Of a stretch of DNA of 37,878 bases, positions 24,592 to 33,626 are shown one piece after another. Numbering within the stretch: position 1 is the first letter of the stretch; each line of letters starts with the position of its first letter. The stretch is from the NCBI GenBank assembly GCA_001873365.1, contig MNYZ01000098.1, positions 1-37,878 on the forward strand, in the 5' to 3' direction. The notes below the pieces were generated by a model. The model was not told where the DNA came from. It worked only from the letters and a program-made list of their open reading frames with translations, and did no database searches. The stretch is from Oscillatoriales cyanobacterium CG2_30_40_61. GTDB taxonomy: Bacteria > Cyanobacteriota > Cyanobacteriia > Cyanobacteriales > Microcoleaceae. The translations under genes and the position numbers were made by a program.

Positions 24592-25028
24592 AGTTGCAAT
24601 CTCCAGTCAATAAATATTAAATCTGATAACTGGTATATAAATATTCAGAAAAGAAACAACGAGTTTGATATTTAATCTGTAGTTTAACCCTTTCTCGATC
24701 TCTAATCCAGATTGAGTCGAAAGATCAGTAATTTCCCTTAGCTTTCATTACTAATCATCATACACAGGTTGGCATTTTTGAATATTAACTTTTTTTAAAA
24801 GTTTCTTGTATTTTTCTTTCAATTGTTTAAGAAATGATACTAATATGCAGGTTTTGCATCAAAATTTTATTCTTAGCTAAAAATGTCACAATTCCTTGAT
24901 ATAAACCGTAAAAAACAATATACTTGTGCTAATCATAACAGAAAAGCTAAAAATTTTCCGATGATAATCGGGATTGCTGTAAACAATCATGACAAAATAG
25001 GGAAAATTATTTTCCACCTCTTAGGAAT
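24592..25028. promoter_or_regulatory. Divergent control region between pckA and icd
   Basis: These 437 bp contain no supported gene on either strand. They are strongly AT-rich with several A/T runs (for example near 24786-24800). There is no clean NtcA box: the nearest candidate is GTA (24908-24910) and TAC (24921-24923), separated by 10 bases rather than the canonical 8. AGGA about 7 bases before the icd ATG serves as its ribosome-binding site. A short open frame from 24883 overlaps icd and is not supported. Confidence 0.6.
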
Positions 25029-26453
25029 ATGTACGACAAAATCACTCCACCGACCACAGGCGAAAAAGTTACCTTCAAAAATGGCGAACCCATTGTCCCG
25101 AATAATCCGATTATTCCGTTCATTCGGGGAGATGGGACAGGAATTGATCTCTGGCCCGCCACCGAGAAAGTTTTAGACGCGGCTATTGCAGCCTCCTACG
25201 GAGATCAACGTAAAATTAGTTGGTTTAAAGTCTATGCTGGGGATGAAGCCTGCGAAGTATACGGCACTTATCAATATTTACCGGAAGACACCACCAACGC
25301 CATCAAGGAATATGGAATTGCCATTAAAGGGCCCTTAACCACTCCCATCGGCGGCGGGATTCGGTCTTTGAATGTGGCATTACGGCAAGTTCATGACCTT
25401 TATACCTGTGTGCGGCCCTGTAAATATTATACCGGAACTCCTTCCCCCCACAAAACTCCTGAAAAATTAGATGTGATTATCTATCGGGAAAATACCGAAG
25501 ATATTTATTTAGGAATTGAATGGCGTCAGGGAACGGAAATCGCCGATAAATTAATTAATTTTCTCAATACTGAGTTAATTCCGGCGACTCCTGAACATGG
25601 TAAAAAACAGATTCGTCTTGATTCTGGGATTGGGATTAAACCCATTAGTAAAACCGGCTCTCAACGGTTAGTTCGTCGTGCCATTAGTCGGGCTTTGCGT
25701 CTGCCTAAAAATAAACAAATGGTGACGCTGGTGCATAAAGGCAATATTATGAAATACACCGAAGGAGCCTTCCGAGATTGGGGTTATGAAGTCACTACTA
25801 TGGAATTTCGTAACGAATGTATCACCGAGCGGGAATCTTGGATTTTAGGGAATAAAGAAAAAAATCCCAATCTCTCTTTAGAGGATAATGCTCGTCAAAT
25901 TGAACCGGGTTATGATTCCCTAACGCCTGAGAAAAAAGCCGAAATTTGTCAAGAAGTGGAAGGAGTTCTTCAGGCTATTTGGGAAACCCACGGTGAGGGT
26001 AAATGGAAGGAAAAAATTATGGTCAATGACCGCATTGCTGATAGTATTTTCCAACAAATTCAAACCCGTCCCGATGAGTATTCTATCCTGGCTACAATGA
26101 ATTTAAACGGGGATTATTTATCCGATGCCGCCGCGGCCATGGTCGGGGGTTTAGGTATGGGCCCAGGGGCAAATATTGGCGATGAATGTGCTATTTTTGA
26201 AGCTACCCATGGGACTGCACCTAAACACGCGGGCTTAGACCGAGTTAATCCTGGTTCTCTGATTTTATCGGGGGTGATGATGTTAGAATATATGGGCTGG
26301 CAAGAAGCGGCGGATTTGATTAAAAAGGGTTTAAGTGGTGCGATCGCTAATCAAGAAGTCACCTATGATTTAGCCCGGTTAATGGAGCCTCCGGTTGCTC
26401 CCTTGAAATGTTCAGAATTTGCCGATGCAATTATTAAGCATTTCGATGATTAA
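25029..26453 (+). CDS. icd: NADP-dependent isocitrate dehydrogenase
   Basis: A 474-residue protein with the bacterial IDH layout. [18 protein letters not shown] opens the fold; the [20 protein letters not shown] segment carries the phosphorylatable-Ser position and substrate Arg residues; [14 protein letters not shown], the [20 protein letters not shown] stretch and [12 protein letters not shown] give the catalytic Tyr, Lys and Asp; the coenzyme segment is [12 protein letters not shown]. The last suggests NADP use. It is longer than E. coli Icd through an insert at about 260-320 ([20 protein letters not shown]), seen in cyanobacterial enzymes. It yields 2-oxoglutarate, the carbon skeleton for nitrogen assimilation and end product of the oxidative branch in many cyanobacteria. 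Confidence 0.97.
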   Translation: MYDKITPPTTGEKVTFKNGEPIVPNNPIIPFIRGDGTGIDLWPATEKVLDAAIAASYGDQRKISWFKVYAGDEACEVYGTYQYLPEDTTNAIKEYGIAIKGPLTTPIGGGIRSLNVALRQVHDLYTCVRPCKYYTGTPSPHKTPEKLDVIIYRENTEDIYLGIEWRQGTEIADKLINFLNTELIPATPEHGKKQIRLDSGIGIKPISKTGSQRLVRRAISRALRLPKNKQMVTLVHKGNIMKYTEGAFRDWGYEVTTMEFRNECITERESWILGNKEKNPNLSLEDNARQIEPGYDSLTPEKKAEICQEVEGVLQAIWETHGEGKWKEKIMVNDRIADSIFQQIQTRPDEYSILATMNLNGDYLSDAAAAMVGGLGMGPGANIGDECAIFEATHGTAPKHAGLDRVNPGSLILSGVMMLEYMGWQEAADLIKKGLSGAIANQEVTYDLARLMEPPVAPLKCSEFADAIIKHFDD

Positions 26454-26457
26454 TTCC

Positions 26458-26601
26458 GTAGTGAGTCCTTTAGGACTCTCATAAAGCCCTAAAGGGCTTA
26501 CTATTGTAGTGAGTCCTTTAGGACTCTCATAAAGCCCTAAAGGGCCTACTATTGTAGTGAGTCCTTTAGGACTCTCATAAAGCCCTAAAGGGCTTACTAC
26601 G
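26458..26601. repeat. Three tandem 48-bp units, each an inverted pair of hairpins
   Basis: The period is exactly 48 bp (26458, 26506, 26554). Each unit holds GTAGTGAGTCCTTTAGGACT and then AAGCCCTAAAGGGCTTACTA. Thus hairpin GAGTCC-TTTA-GGACTC is followed by an inverted hairpin AGCCC-TAAA-GGGCT. One substitution (GGGCCT for GGGCTT) is seen in unit two. It separates convergent icd and the Uma2-like gene, and relates to 10654-10701. Confidence 0.95.
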
Positions 26602-26605
26602 AAGG

Positions 26606-27148
26606 TTAACAGAATAATTCATCAATAGCAATCCTAAATCCTAATAAGATAATTTGTGTATTAATAATATCACCAGCTTTAAACGCTAAGGTTTGATTTT
26701 CAGTAATAATTAAAATGCGATGATTCTCTGGAAACACTAACCAAACTTCCTGACAACCGGACTCTAAATATTCACTGGCTTTAGCAAATAAATCCTCCGC
26801 CGCATCACTCGGAGACGCAATTTCAGCTAGAAGGGGGGGACTTTGGGGTAAGGTGGGAAACTCCCCAAATTCTGTTAATAATTCCGGTGTGAGATAGGAA
26901 ACATCAGGACGTCGCCCTTGTTTTAAGGTGCGACAGGGAAGTTCGGTGTAAGCATCTCCCCCTTGTCCTGATTCAATTGCGTAATTACCCCAGTAACGAC
27001 CTAACCGACATTGAATCCGACTATGTTTGATTGTCATTCCGGTTTTCTCCACCAATTGTCCATCCACCCACTCTTGATGATCGGGAGGATTTGCCATAAA
27101 ATCTTCTAGGGAAAAGGTTTCTGTTTCGGTTAAGGTTGCGATCGCCAT
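26606..27148 (-). CDS. Uma2-family (DUF820) putative restriction-endonuclease-fold protein
   Basis: A 180-residue protein of normal family length. Motifs: SLEDFMANPPDHQEWVDGQL at the start, the family catalytic-core positions in RRPDVSYLTPE (Asp) and PPLLAEIASPSD (Glu), and ASEYLESGCQEVWLVFPENH. Uma2 proteins have a PD-(D/E)xK-like fold and are greatly expanded in cyanobacteria; their biological role is not established. A good promoter is visible upstream (27182-27209). Codon use is like its neighbours. It reads toward icd, with the 48-bp repeat array between the two ends. Confidence 0.92.
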   Translation of the reverse strand: MAIATLTETETFSLEDFMANPPDHQEWVDGQLVEKTGMTIKHSRIQCRLGRYWGNYAIESGQGGDAYTELPCRTLKQGRRPDVSYLTPELLTEFGEFPTLPQSPPLLAEIASPSDAAEDLFAKASEYLESGCQEVWLVFPENHRILIITENQTLAFKAGDIINTQIILLGFRIAIDELFC

Positions 27149-27181
27149 ATTCCTTAATTCACCTTTGTAGGACTGACAAAT

Positions 27182-27209
27182 ATTATATCAAATCGGGATA
27201 TAATGTCAT
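27182..27209 (-). promoter_or_regulatory. Candidate sigma-70 promoter of the Uma2-like gene
   Basis: On the minus strand, ATGACA (27204-27209) and TATAAT (27182-27187) are separated by 16 bp. The -10 box lies 33 bases upstream of the ATG. This is the best promoter match I found in the window. Confidence 0.6.
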
Positions 27210-27244
27210 CCTATATTGATCTAATTCAATCTAAATTAACGGGA

Positions 27245-27727
27245 TTAATTCTCTTGTGAATAACCCAAATCGGGAAGTAAATCCGGTTGTTGGCAAGCTT
27301 TAACAGCCAAGCGATCGCAACATTCATTTTCTTCATCTCCCGAATGACCTTTCACCCAAAGAAATTGAACTTGATGTTGTTCGGATATCTTGAGTAATCT
27401 TTCCCACAAATCAGGATTTTTAGCCGATTCTTTTTGACTGCGTTTCCAATTATTTTTCTGCCATTTCTTCGCCCATCCTTTATTTATCGCATCGACTATA
27501 TAGCGAGAATCCGTATATAAATTAACCGCACAGGGAAATTTTAAGGCTTCTAATCCTATAATTGCCGCCATTAATTCCATGCGATTATTTGTAGTTAGTT
27601 GATATCCCCCGGATAATTCCTGGCGGTGGGGGCCAGACATTAAGACGACGCCATATCCTCCTGGACCGGGATTGCCACTACAGGCACCATCGGTATAAAT
27701 TGTAACTTCTTTTAAATTGTTGTTCAT
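27245..27727 (-). CDS. rnhA: Ribonuclease HI
   Basis: A 160-residue protein. All active-site residues are present: Asp in [16 protein letters not shown], Glu in [12 protein letters not shown], Asp in [12 protein letters not shown], His in [13 protein letters not shown] and the last Asp in CCDRLAVKA. It includes the basic handle ([18 protein letters not shown]) that binds the hybrid. It removes RNA from RNA-DNA hybrids in the cytosol. It is transcribed away from the chorismate lyase gene; the 88-bp gap must hold both promoters. Confidence 0.97.
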   Translation of the reverse strand: MNNNLKEVTIYTDGACSGNPGPGGYGVVLMSGPHRQELSGGYQLTTNNRMELMAAIIGLEALKFPCAVNLYTDSRYIVDAINKGWAKKWQKNNWKRSQKESAKNPDLWERLLKISEQHQVQFLWVKGHSGDEENECCDRLAVKACQQPDLLPDLGYSQEN

Positions 27728-27815
27728 AACCCCATACCTAAAACCCGAAACCCGACAGATGACAATTGTGGCGCTATCATAAACAATAAATAGACATTAA
27801 GTTTTGTAAACAGCC

Positions 27816-28427
27816 TTGACTGCCAGTATTAGAAAACTCGAACCCGTTAATCAACCCACTGCTTGGCATCGTCTCCGGTGTCGATGGCAGGGGGATGAAG
27901 CCATTGTCAAACAAGGACTGCCCCATAGTCAACTCTCTCCCCCTTGGCAAATTTTAATGCTAGGAGATGGTTCTCCGACTCGACATCTACAACTGTTGAC
28001 GGGGGAACCCACGGAGGTTGATGTGATTGATATGTCAGCCGTTGGCTTAAGTACGGATAGTGCCCCGGAACAGATTTTAGCGGTTCCCGGCCCCCGTGTG
28101 CGCCGTCAAGTCTGGTTGAAAACCGCATCAGGACAACGGTTAGCCTACGCCACCTCCTGGTGGGAAGCCAGTCACGTTGATGAATATTTACAAAATCGGT
28201 CTTTACCCATCTGGGCTAGTCTAGCACGGTTGCGGACGGAACTTTATCGAGATGTGCAGGGAATTTATTATGGGGATAGCAAAGCCTTAGAATTAGCCTT
28301 TGGAGAATCCGGGCCGTTTTGGGGACGTCATTATTTATTCTGGCATCATGGCAAACCCTTAACCCTAATTTATGAGGTTTTTTCTCCCTATTTAACCCGA
28401 TATTTAGGAGAAACAGGAGAGAATTAA
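27816..28427 (+). CDS. Chorismate pyruvate-lyase family protein (DUF98 type)
   Basis: A 203-residue protein. Segments such as PPWQILMLGDGSPTRHLQLL, VRRQVWLKTASGQRLAYATS, WWEASHVDEYLQNRSLPIWA and GIYYGDSKALELAFG match cyanobacterial chorismate lyases that make 4-hydroxybenzoate, the plastoquinone head-group precursor. The start is TTG 27816: an in-frame TAA lies three codons upstream (27807-27809) and no ATG follows in the N-terminal region. The protein has no signal or membrane segment, consistent with a cytosolic enzyme. It is about 190 bp upstream of ispG, so head-group and isoprenoid steps lie side by side. Confidence 0.87.
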   Translation: MTASIRKLEPVNQPTAWHRLRCRWQGDEAIVKQGLPHSQLSPPWQILMLGDGSPTRHLQLLTGEPTEVDVIDMSAVGLSTDSAPEQILAVPGPRVRRQVWLKTASGQRLAYATSWWEASHVDEYLQNRSLPIWASLARLRTELYRDVQGIYYGDSKALELAFGESGPFWGRHYLFWHHGKPLTLIYEVFSPYLTRYLGETGEN

Positions 28428-28614
28428 ATCTTTTTACGGGAATTAGAATAACTTCAATAAAAACCACAGAATAGAAGTCGCCCCCGACAATTGGGACATC
28501 AACTCATGCTCAAACCCGGAGGGTTAATTTCAGAAATTCCCCTTTTGTGGCAATCTATTAATTAATAGGAGACAAAATTCCGATCACTATATTCACAAAA
28601 ATCTATTATTAACC

Positions 28615-29835
28615 ATGCAAACTTTACCAGTCCCAACCCAACCCGCATCTAGTCAAACCTCTGTGGATACAATGATTCACCGTCGCCAAACCCGTCCCGT
28701 CCAGGTGGGAACTGTTACCATTGGGGGCGGTCATCCCGTTGTTGTCCAATCGATGATTAATGAAGATACCATGGATATTGAGGAAGCAACTGCCGCCGTC
28801 CGTCGTCTGCATGAAATTGGCTGTGAAATTGTCCGGGTAACAGTTCCAAGTGTGGGCCATGCTACCGCCGTCGGGAAAATTAAACAGAAATTAGCCGAAA
28901 CCTATCAACCTGTCCCTTTGGTGGCGGACGTTCATCATAATGGGATGAAAATTGCCTTGGAAGTGGCAAAATATGTTGATAAAGTCCGAATTAATCCGGG
29001 TTTATATGTATTTGAAAAACCTAAAACCGATCGCACCGAATACACCCCAACTGAATTCGATGAAATTGGCAATAAAATTAGACAAACTTTAGAACCTTTA
29101 GTGGTATCTTTGCGCGATCAAGGTAAGGCGATGAGGATTGGGGTGAATCATGGTTCTTTAGCAGAAAGAATGTTATTTACATACGGCGATACCCCGGAAG
29201 GTATGGTGGAATCAGCCTTAGAATTTATTAAAATTTGTGAGTCTTTGGATTTTCAAAATATTGTGATTTCGATGAAAGCCTCCCGGGTTCCAGTGATGGT
29301 TGCTGCTAACCGTTTGATGGTCAAACGGATGGATGAATTAGGCATGAATTATCCCTTACATTTAGGGGTGACAGAAGCCGGAGATGGAGAATATGGCCGA
29401 ATTAAATCAACGGCCGGAATTGGCACTTTATTAGCAGCAGGAATTGGTGATACTATTCGGGTTTCTTTAACCGAAGCTCCCGAAAAAGAAATCCCGGTTT
29501 GTTATAGTATTCTGCAAGCTTTAGGACTGCGGAAAACCATGGTCGAATATGTGGCTTGTCCTTCCTGCGGTCGAACTTTATTTAATTTGGAAGAAGTCTT
29601 ACATCAAGTTCGTGAAGCTACGAAACATTTAACCGGTTTAGATATTGCGGTGATGGGATGTATTGTCAATGGCCCTGGAGAAATGGCCGATGCTGACTAT
29701 GGTTATGTCGGTAAACAACCGGGTTTTATTTCCCTCTATCGGGGTCGAGATGAGATTAAAAAAGTCCCTGAAAACCAAGGGGTTGAAGAATTAATTAATC
29801 TGATTAAAGCCGATGGTCGTTGGGTTGATCCTTAG
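28615..29835 (+). CDS. ispG: 4-hydroxy-3-methylbut-2-en-1-yl diphosphate synthase
   Basis: A 406-residue protein. Motifs: [57 protein letters not shown] and VRINPGLYV in the TIM-barrel part. The [4Fe-4S] ligands are two Cys in [16 protein letters not shown] and one in [20 protein letters not shown], with the conserved Glu. It is the penultimate MEP-pathway enzyme, converting MEcPP to HMBPP; cyanobacterial forms take electrons from ferredoxin. The start ATG 28615 leaves a roughly 20-residue polar N-terminal extension. The 187-bp leader has no gene I can support. Confidence 0.97.
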   Translation: MQTLPVPTQPASSQTSVDTMIHRRQTRPVQVGTVTIGGGHPVVVQSMINEDTMDIEEATAAVRRLHEIGCEIVRVTVPSVGHATAVGKIKQKLAETYQPVPLVADVHHNGMKIALEVAKYVDKVRINPGLYVFEKPKTDRTEYTPTEFDEIGNKIRQTLEPLVVSLRDQGKAMRIGVNHGSLAERMLFTYGDTPEGMVESALEFIKICESLDFQNIVISMKASRVPVMVAANRLMVKRMDELGMNYPLHLGVTEAGDGEYGRIKSTAGIGTLLAAGIGDTIRVSLTEAPEKEIPVCYSILQALGLRKTMVEYVACPSCGRTLFNLEEVLHQVREATKHLTGLDIAVMGCIVNGPGEMADADYGYVGKQPGFISLYRGRDEIKKVPENQGVEELINLIKADGRWVDP

Positions 29836-29837
29836 AT

Positions 29838-29879
29838 GGGAGCACCGGGGAGCACCGGAGGCACCGGAGGCACCGGAGG
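29838..29879. repeat. Degenerate GGAGCACCGG tandem array
   Basis: Five units of GGAGCACCGG or GGAGGCACC type begin two bases after the ispG stop. They are the same family as the exact 9-bp array at 1346-1399, which also begins immediately after a stop codon. Confidence 0.88.
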
Positions 29880-29990
29880 TAGGGGGAGGGAGTTCTGACT
29901 CCTGATTGCTTCTGAAAACCCGAAAGCTGAAACCTGTGCTAAATTGGGCGTATTGATATTAAAATTTCTATTTTCTAGTTCAGCAAACCG

Positions 29991-31277
29991 ATGGTGATTT
30001 CAAGAAGTGGGCTGGTTCTTGGGGCGACAGCAATGATGTTAACGGCTGTAACTGTTGCCGGGGCGGGGATTCATCTTTCTAGTCAGGCATCCGTTCGGGA
30101 AAACCCAAAGGAGTTGATTGATGAAGTTTGGCAGGTGATCCACAAAAGTTATGTGGATGGAACCTTTAATCAGGTGGACTGGTCGGCTACTCGCAGCGAA
30201 TATTTAAACCGGAACTATACCGACGACGAACAGGCCTATAAAGCCATTCGGGAAATGTTGAAGAAGCTAGATGACCCCTATACTCGCTTCATGAACCCCG
30301 AAGAATTCAAAAATATGCAAATTGACACCTCCGGGGAGTTGACGGGGGTAGGGATTCAATTAACCCAGGATGAAAAAACGAAAAAGTTAGTGGTGATTTC
30401 ACCGATTGAGGATTCTCCCGCTTTTAGTGCTGGGGTTCAATCCCAGGATATTATTACCGAAATTGATGGCCGTAGCACCGAGGGCATGGATATTAATGCC
30501 GCGGTGAGTTTAATTCGGGGCCCGGTGGGAACGAAGGTTAATATTAAAATCCTCCGGGGGGATAAACCTTTGGATTTTAATATTACTCGCGATCGCATTG
30601 AAATCCATCCGGTTCGTGCTTCTAAACAGCCTAGTTCTAGGGGAGATATTGGTTATATTCGCTTAAATACTTTTAGCGCCAATGCTTCAGAAGAAATGCG
30701 AGAAGCAATTAATGATTTAGAAAAACAAAATGTCTCCGGTTATATCCTAGATTTACGCTCAAATCCGGGTGGTTTACTCTATTCTAGTATTGAAATTGCG
30801 CGGATGTGGCTAAATCAAGGAGATATTGTTTCTACGGTGGATCGTCAGGGTGAAACCGATCGTCAAAAGGCAAATAATCGCGCTTTAACCACTAAACCTT
30901 TAGTAATTTTAGTCGATGGTGGATCAGCTAGTGCCAGCGAAATTTTATCCGGTGCATTACAGGATAATAAACGGGCACTTTTAGTCGGAACAAAAACTTT
31001 TGGCAAGGGATTAGTTCAGTCGGTCAGAGGCGTGGGAAAAGGTTCGGGTTTAGCAGTAACTATTGCTAAATATTTTACCCCCAGTGGTCGAGATATTAAC
31101 CATGAAGGCATTCAACCGGATGTTAAAATTGAACTCACCGAAGCACAACGGGATGAGTTAAGAAAAGATCGCACTAAAGTGGGGACAAAAGATGATCCTC
31201 AATATTTGAAGGGGTTAGAAATTCTTGGGGCTGAAATTTCTAAAACTAAACAGGGAAATCAAGCTCAGTCTAAGTGA
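29991..31277 (+). CDS. Carboxyl-terminal processing protease (S41)
   Basis: A 428-residue protein with an N-terminal membrane/signal segment (LVLGATAMMLTAVTVAGAGI). A PDZ domain follows (TGVGIQLTQDEKTKKLVVIS, with SPAFSAGVQSQDIITEIDGR), then the S41 core. The catalytic Ser is in DGGSASASEILSGAL, and the Lys in TKTFGKGLVQSV, 25 residues later. Cyanobacteria carry several such proteases; CtpA matures photosystem II D1, while CtpB and CtpC have other roles. I cannot tell which this is from one gene. It acts in the periplasm or thylakoid lumen. The start ATG 29991 gives MVISRSG. Confidence 0.94.
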   Translation: MVISRSGLVLGATAMMLTAVTVAGAGIHLSSQASVRENPKELIDEVWQVIHKSYVDGTFNQVDWSATRSEYLNRNYTDDEQAYKAIREMLKKLDDPYTRFMNPEEFKNMQIDTSGELTGVGIQLTQDEKTKKLVVISPIEDSPAFSAGVQSQDIITEIDGRSTEGMDINAAVSLIRGPVGTKVNIKILRGDKPLDFNITRDRIEIHPVRASKQPSSRGDIGYIRLNTFSANASEEMREAINDLEKQNVSGYILDLRSNPGGLLYSSIEIARMWLNQGDIVSTVDRQGETDRQKANNRALTTKPLVILVDGGSASASEILSGALQDNKRALLVGTKTFGKGLVQSVRGVGKGSGLAVTIAKYFTPSGRDINHEGIQPDVKIELTEAQRDELRKDRTKVGTKDDPQYLKGLEILGAEISKTKQGNQAQSK

Positions 31278-31344
31278 TTTTTACTTTGATCTTCTATTAG
31301 GGTTGGAGGTACGAGAAACCACAAAGGCACAAAGACGCGAAGAA

Positions 31345-32784
31345 TTATAAACCCGGTTTATGTGCTTTCTGCAATTGTTCTAAGGTAGAGGATTGTTCAA
31401 ATAACCAAACATCATCCTGATGATATTTTAATTGAAAATCAGGATGATTTTTTAATCGATTTACTAATTCGCTCACTAATTCGGGAGAACTCGGCCATCC
31501 GGGGTGACGTTGGTTTAATAAAACATATTGAAATGGTTCTAAATCTGTCTGTTCTCGTCCTTGGATAGCTAATTGCAGGATAGGACGGTGGGTAAGGTGG
31601 GGGGCAATTTTATCCGTTGTTAAAATAGGATTCTGGGTTTTAATATAGCTTAGGGCTTCCCGTGTAGCTTGCCAATTATCGAGGGTTTGGAGATATCGGG
31701 AGGCAAAATAACCATATTTTGCTAAGGCGAAAAAGCAAATTAAAGACCATAAAATTATCCATTTTTTTTGTTTTATCCATCCTCCCCCTGTGGATAAATT
31801 GGCAATAATAGCTAATAAAAGAAAGGGGAAAATAGTTAAGGAATATTGTTGAGTTAAGTTCTTCATTTGGGGATTTTCGGCTAATAGATTTAAAAATAAA
31901 ATTGGTGTCGCCCCCATTAAAGGAGCTAAATGTCGCCAAGAGAGTCCCCAAATTAAAGGAATTAAGAGTAAAAATAAATATTCTAAATTAGCCAATGTAA
32001 AAATTTTACTTAATACTAATCCCGGTTTTAATAGAATATTTAAGCTAATTTCAAATAGAGAATTTCCCAGGAAACTATAGACTCCAACGGCGATGGGAGG
32101 AGCTTGGGAAAAGTGGGGGATAATCCATTCTGTAGAAAGGAAAAACCAGCCTAGTCCCGAAAGAATTGCGATCGCAGCACAAAGACGTTTTTTCTCAAAT
32201 ATCCATAACCATATCCCAATTGTTATTAATACTAAAGATAAAACTTCTTTACAGCCTAAAATAATAAAAACTGAGATAATAAATCCTAAAATATGATTAT
32301 TTCTAGCTGCTAAAACTGCATATAAAATTGCAGGTAAGGCGATCACTTCGGGGTGAAAATCAAATAAATTAACATTAAAAATTAAAGGATATAATAGATA
32401 AACAAATCCTAGGGTTTGAGCTTGGATTTCTTTTAATCCCGCTTGTAAAGATAGTTGATAAGTGGGTAATGCACCGAGGGAAAGGGAAATCGCTTGAATA
32501 GCAAATAACCAATGAATATCGGGGTAAATTTTATAAAATCGGGCAATAATATACAAAATATAGGCGGCATGATCCCCTAAAATATGTAACCCCCGAAAAT
32601 AAACAAACGGTTCTTTTCCCTGACTAATTAAGTAAATTCCATTATCAAAAATTCCTAAATCATAGGCATTAGATTGAAATAAAAAATGGCGTAAACTACT
32701 ACAAGCAAACAAAATCAAACTACTAATAATTACTCCCATTAATACGGGATTAATTTTAATTTTGTCGTCATCAAAAAAGATCAT
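31345..32784 (-). CDS. DUF2079 polytopic membrane protein
   Basis: A 479-residue protein with about 10-11 hydrophobic segments. Family signatures: SSLRHFLFQSNAYDLGIFDN, YFRGLHILGDHAAYILYIIA, and VNLFDFHPEVIALPAILYAV. DUF2079 proteins look like GT-C-type glycosyltransferases (Asp in NAYDLGIFD, plus a membrane-embedded fold) but have no proven activity. The C-terminal 100 residues form a soluble domain. It ends the minus-strand cluster 31345-34952; the gene upstream of it is 27 bp away. The 67 bp to the ctp gene end contain no obvious terminator. Confidence 0.9.
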   Translation of the reverse strand: MIFFDDDKIKINPVLMGVIISSLILFACSSLRHFLFQSNAYDLGIFDNGIYLISQGKEPFVYFRGLHILGDHAAYILYIIARFYKIYPDIHWLFAIQAISLSLGALPTYQLSLQAGLKEIQAQTLGFVYLLYPLIFNVNLFDFHPEVIALPAILYAVLAARNNHILGFIISVFIILGCKEVLSLVLITIGIWLWIFEKKRLCAAIAILSGLGWFFLSTEWIIPHFSQAPPIAVGVYSFLGNSLFEISLNILLKPGLVLSKIFTLANLEYLFLLLIPLIWGLSWRHLAPLMGATPILFLNLLAENPQMKNLTQQYSLTIFPFLLLAIIANLSTGGGWIKQKKWIILWSLICFFALAKYGYFASRYLQTLDNWQATREALSYIKTQNPILTTDKIAPHLTHRPILQLAIQGREQTDLEPFQYVLLNQRHPGWPSSPELVSELVNRLKNHPDFQLKYHQDDVWLFEQSSTLEQLQKAHKPGL

Positions 32785-32811
32785 GTTCTTTGACTTTTAT
32801 CCGATTCTATT

Positions 32812-33561
32812 CTAATTTACAGGTTGAACAATAATTTCTATGGTATTAGGATTACCTTGAGTAATCACTCGATCTTGATTCATATTTGCCCAAGTTAATC
32901 TCCCATCAATATAAATTTCAGCCCGAATAATATAAATCCCATTCGGTTGAATATCATTGGGATTATAAATCAAAGAAAAGGGAACAGGAACCTGTTGACC
33001 GCGTAAAGGATTTGTTTGTTGAGCGATCGTTCGAGGCGCGTTATTAAAACGACTCACATCTTGTAATCTAACAATAACTGTTGCATTTGGTGGTAAAGCA
33101 ATGCGTTGACGATAAGTAACTGTTCCAGTAACTCTTGACTCTTGGGGTGTTTGATTTATGGGATTTTCTTGCATTCTTAATACCCTTTCTGTGATCGGTC
33201 TGGGATTATTATGGGGTTGAATTATAAAGGTAGTCGAGTTAACTTGGTAGGAGGCTTTTTGAGATGTTCCTACATAACTATTTCCCTGGACTTGAACCGG
33301 AAGTCGATCAAAAAGTTGTTCATTTCTAAAGCTGACCGCCATGAATAAACCTGCTTGTCCACGACAAACATTAATATGATAATTCTGTGTCATAAAATAG
33401 GCTTCTTGGGGTACACCGCGACAGCCTTGGGTGGCAAAATCTAAAGCTCGTTGTGCGAGTGTTGGAGGAATAAAACCGACGGTGGGGGTTAAGGTTAATA
33501 CGGTAGAAGCTACTAATAAGGTAAGAAAAAAATTAGTTTTATTCTGATTGTTTATTTTCAT
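32812..33561 (-). CDS. Exported YbaY/YscW-domain protein
   Basis: A 249-residue protein. The N-terminus has a Sec signal (FFLTLLVASTVLTLTPTVGF, with a likely cleavage near TLAQ). Residues about 140-249 match the YbaY/YscW beta-sandwich: VTGTVTYRQRIALPPNATVI, VRLQDVSR, then VPFSLIYNPNDIQPNGIYII and WANMNQDRVITQG. The segment before it (residues 40-135, two Cys in TQGCRGVP and INVCRGQ) is uncharacterised and could form a disulphide in the periplasm. The role of YbaY-like domains in cyanobacteria is not established. It is co-directional with, and close to, both neighbours. Confidence 0.87.
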   Translation of the reverse strand: MKINNQNKTNFFLTLLVASTVLTLTPTVGFIPPTLAQRALDFATQGCRGVPQEAYFMTQNYHINVCRGQAGLFMAVSFRNEQLFDRLPVQVQGNSYVGTSQKASYQVNSTTFIIQPHNNPRPITERVLRMQENPINQTPQESRVTGTVTYRQRIALPPNATVIVRLQDVSRFNNAPRTIAQQTNPLRGQQVPVPFSLIYNPNDIQPNGIYIIRAEIYIDGRLTWANMNQDRVITQGNPNTIEIIVQPVN

Positions 33562-33626
33562 GATAATTTATATTTTTCAGAAACTTTAACCTTGATTATA
33601 TCATTATTTTTGTATTTTATTAACCC

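Noticed and set aside
24908-24923. Possible NtcA site upstream of icd
   Set aside because: GTA and TAC are separated by 10 bases instead of 8, and no properly spaced -10 box follows, so it does not meet the consensus.
24883-25176. Plus-strand open frame of 97 codons starting before icd
   Set aside because: It overlaps the icd N-terminus in another frame, has no recognisable domain, and the icd start is clear.
26622-26637. ATAGCAATCCTAAAT near the 3' end of the Uma2-like gene, matching the presumed IS630 end at 37611
   Set aside because: It encodes the conserved end of the Uma2 protein (FRIAID) and no other transposon sequence adjoins it; a chance 15-base match is more likely.
28528-28566. 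Tiny [22 protein letters not shown] upstream of ispG, resembling the LKPGG motif of methyltransferases
   Set aside because: Nineteen codons without any other methyltransferase motif nearby; too short to call a remnant with confidence.
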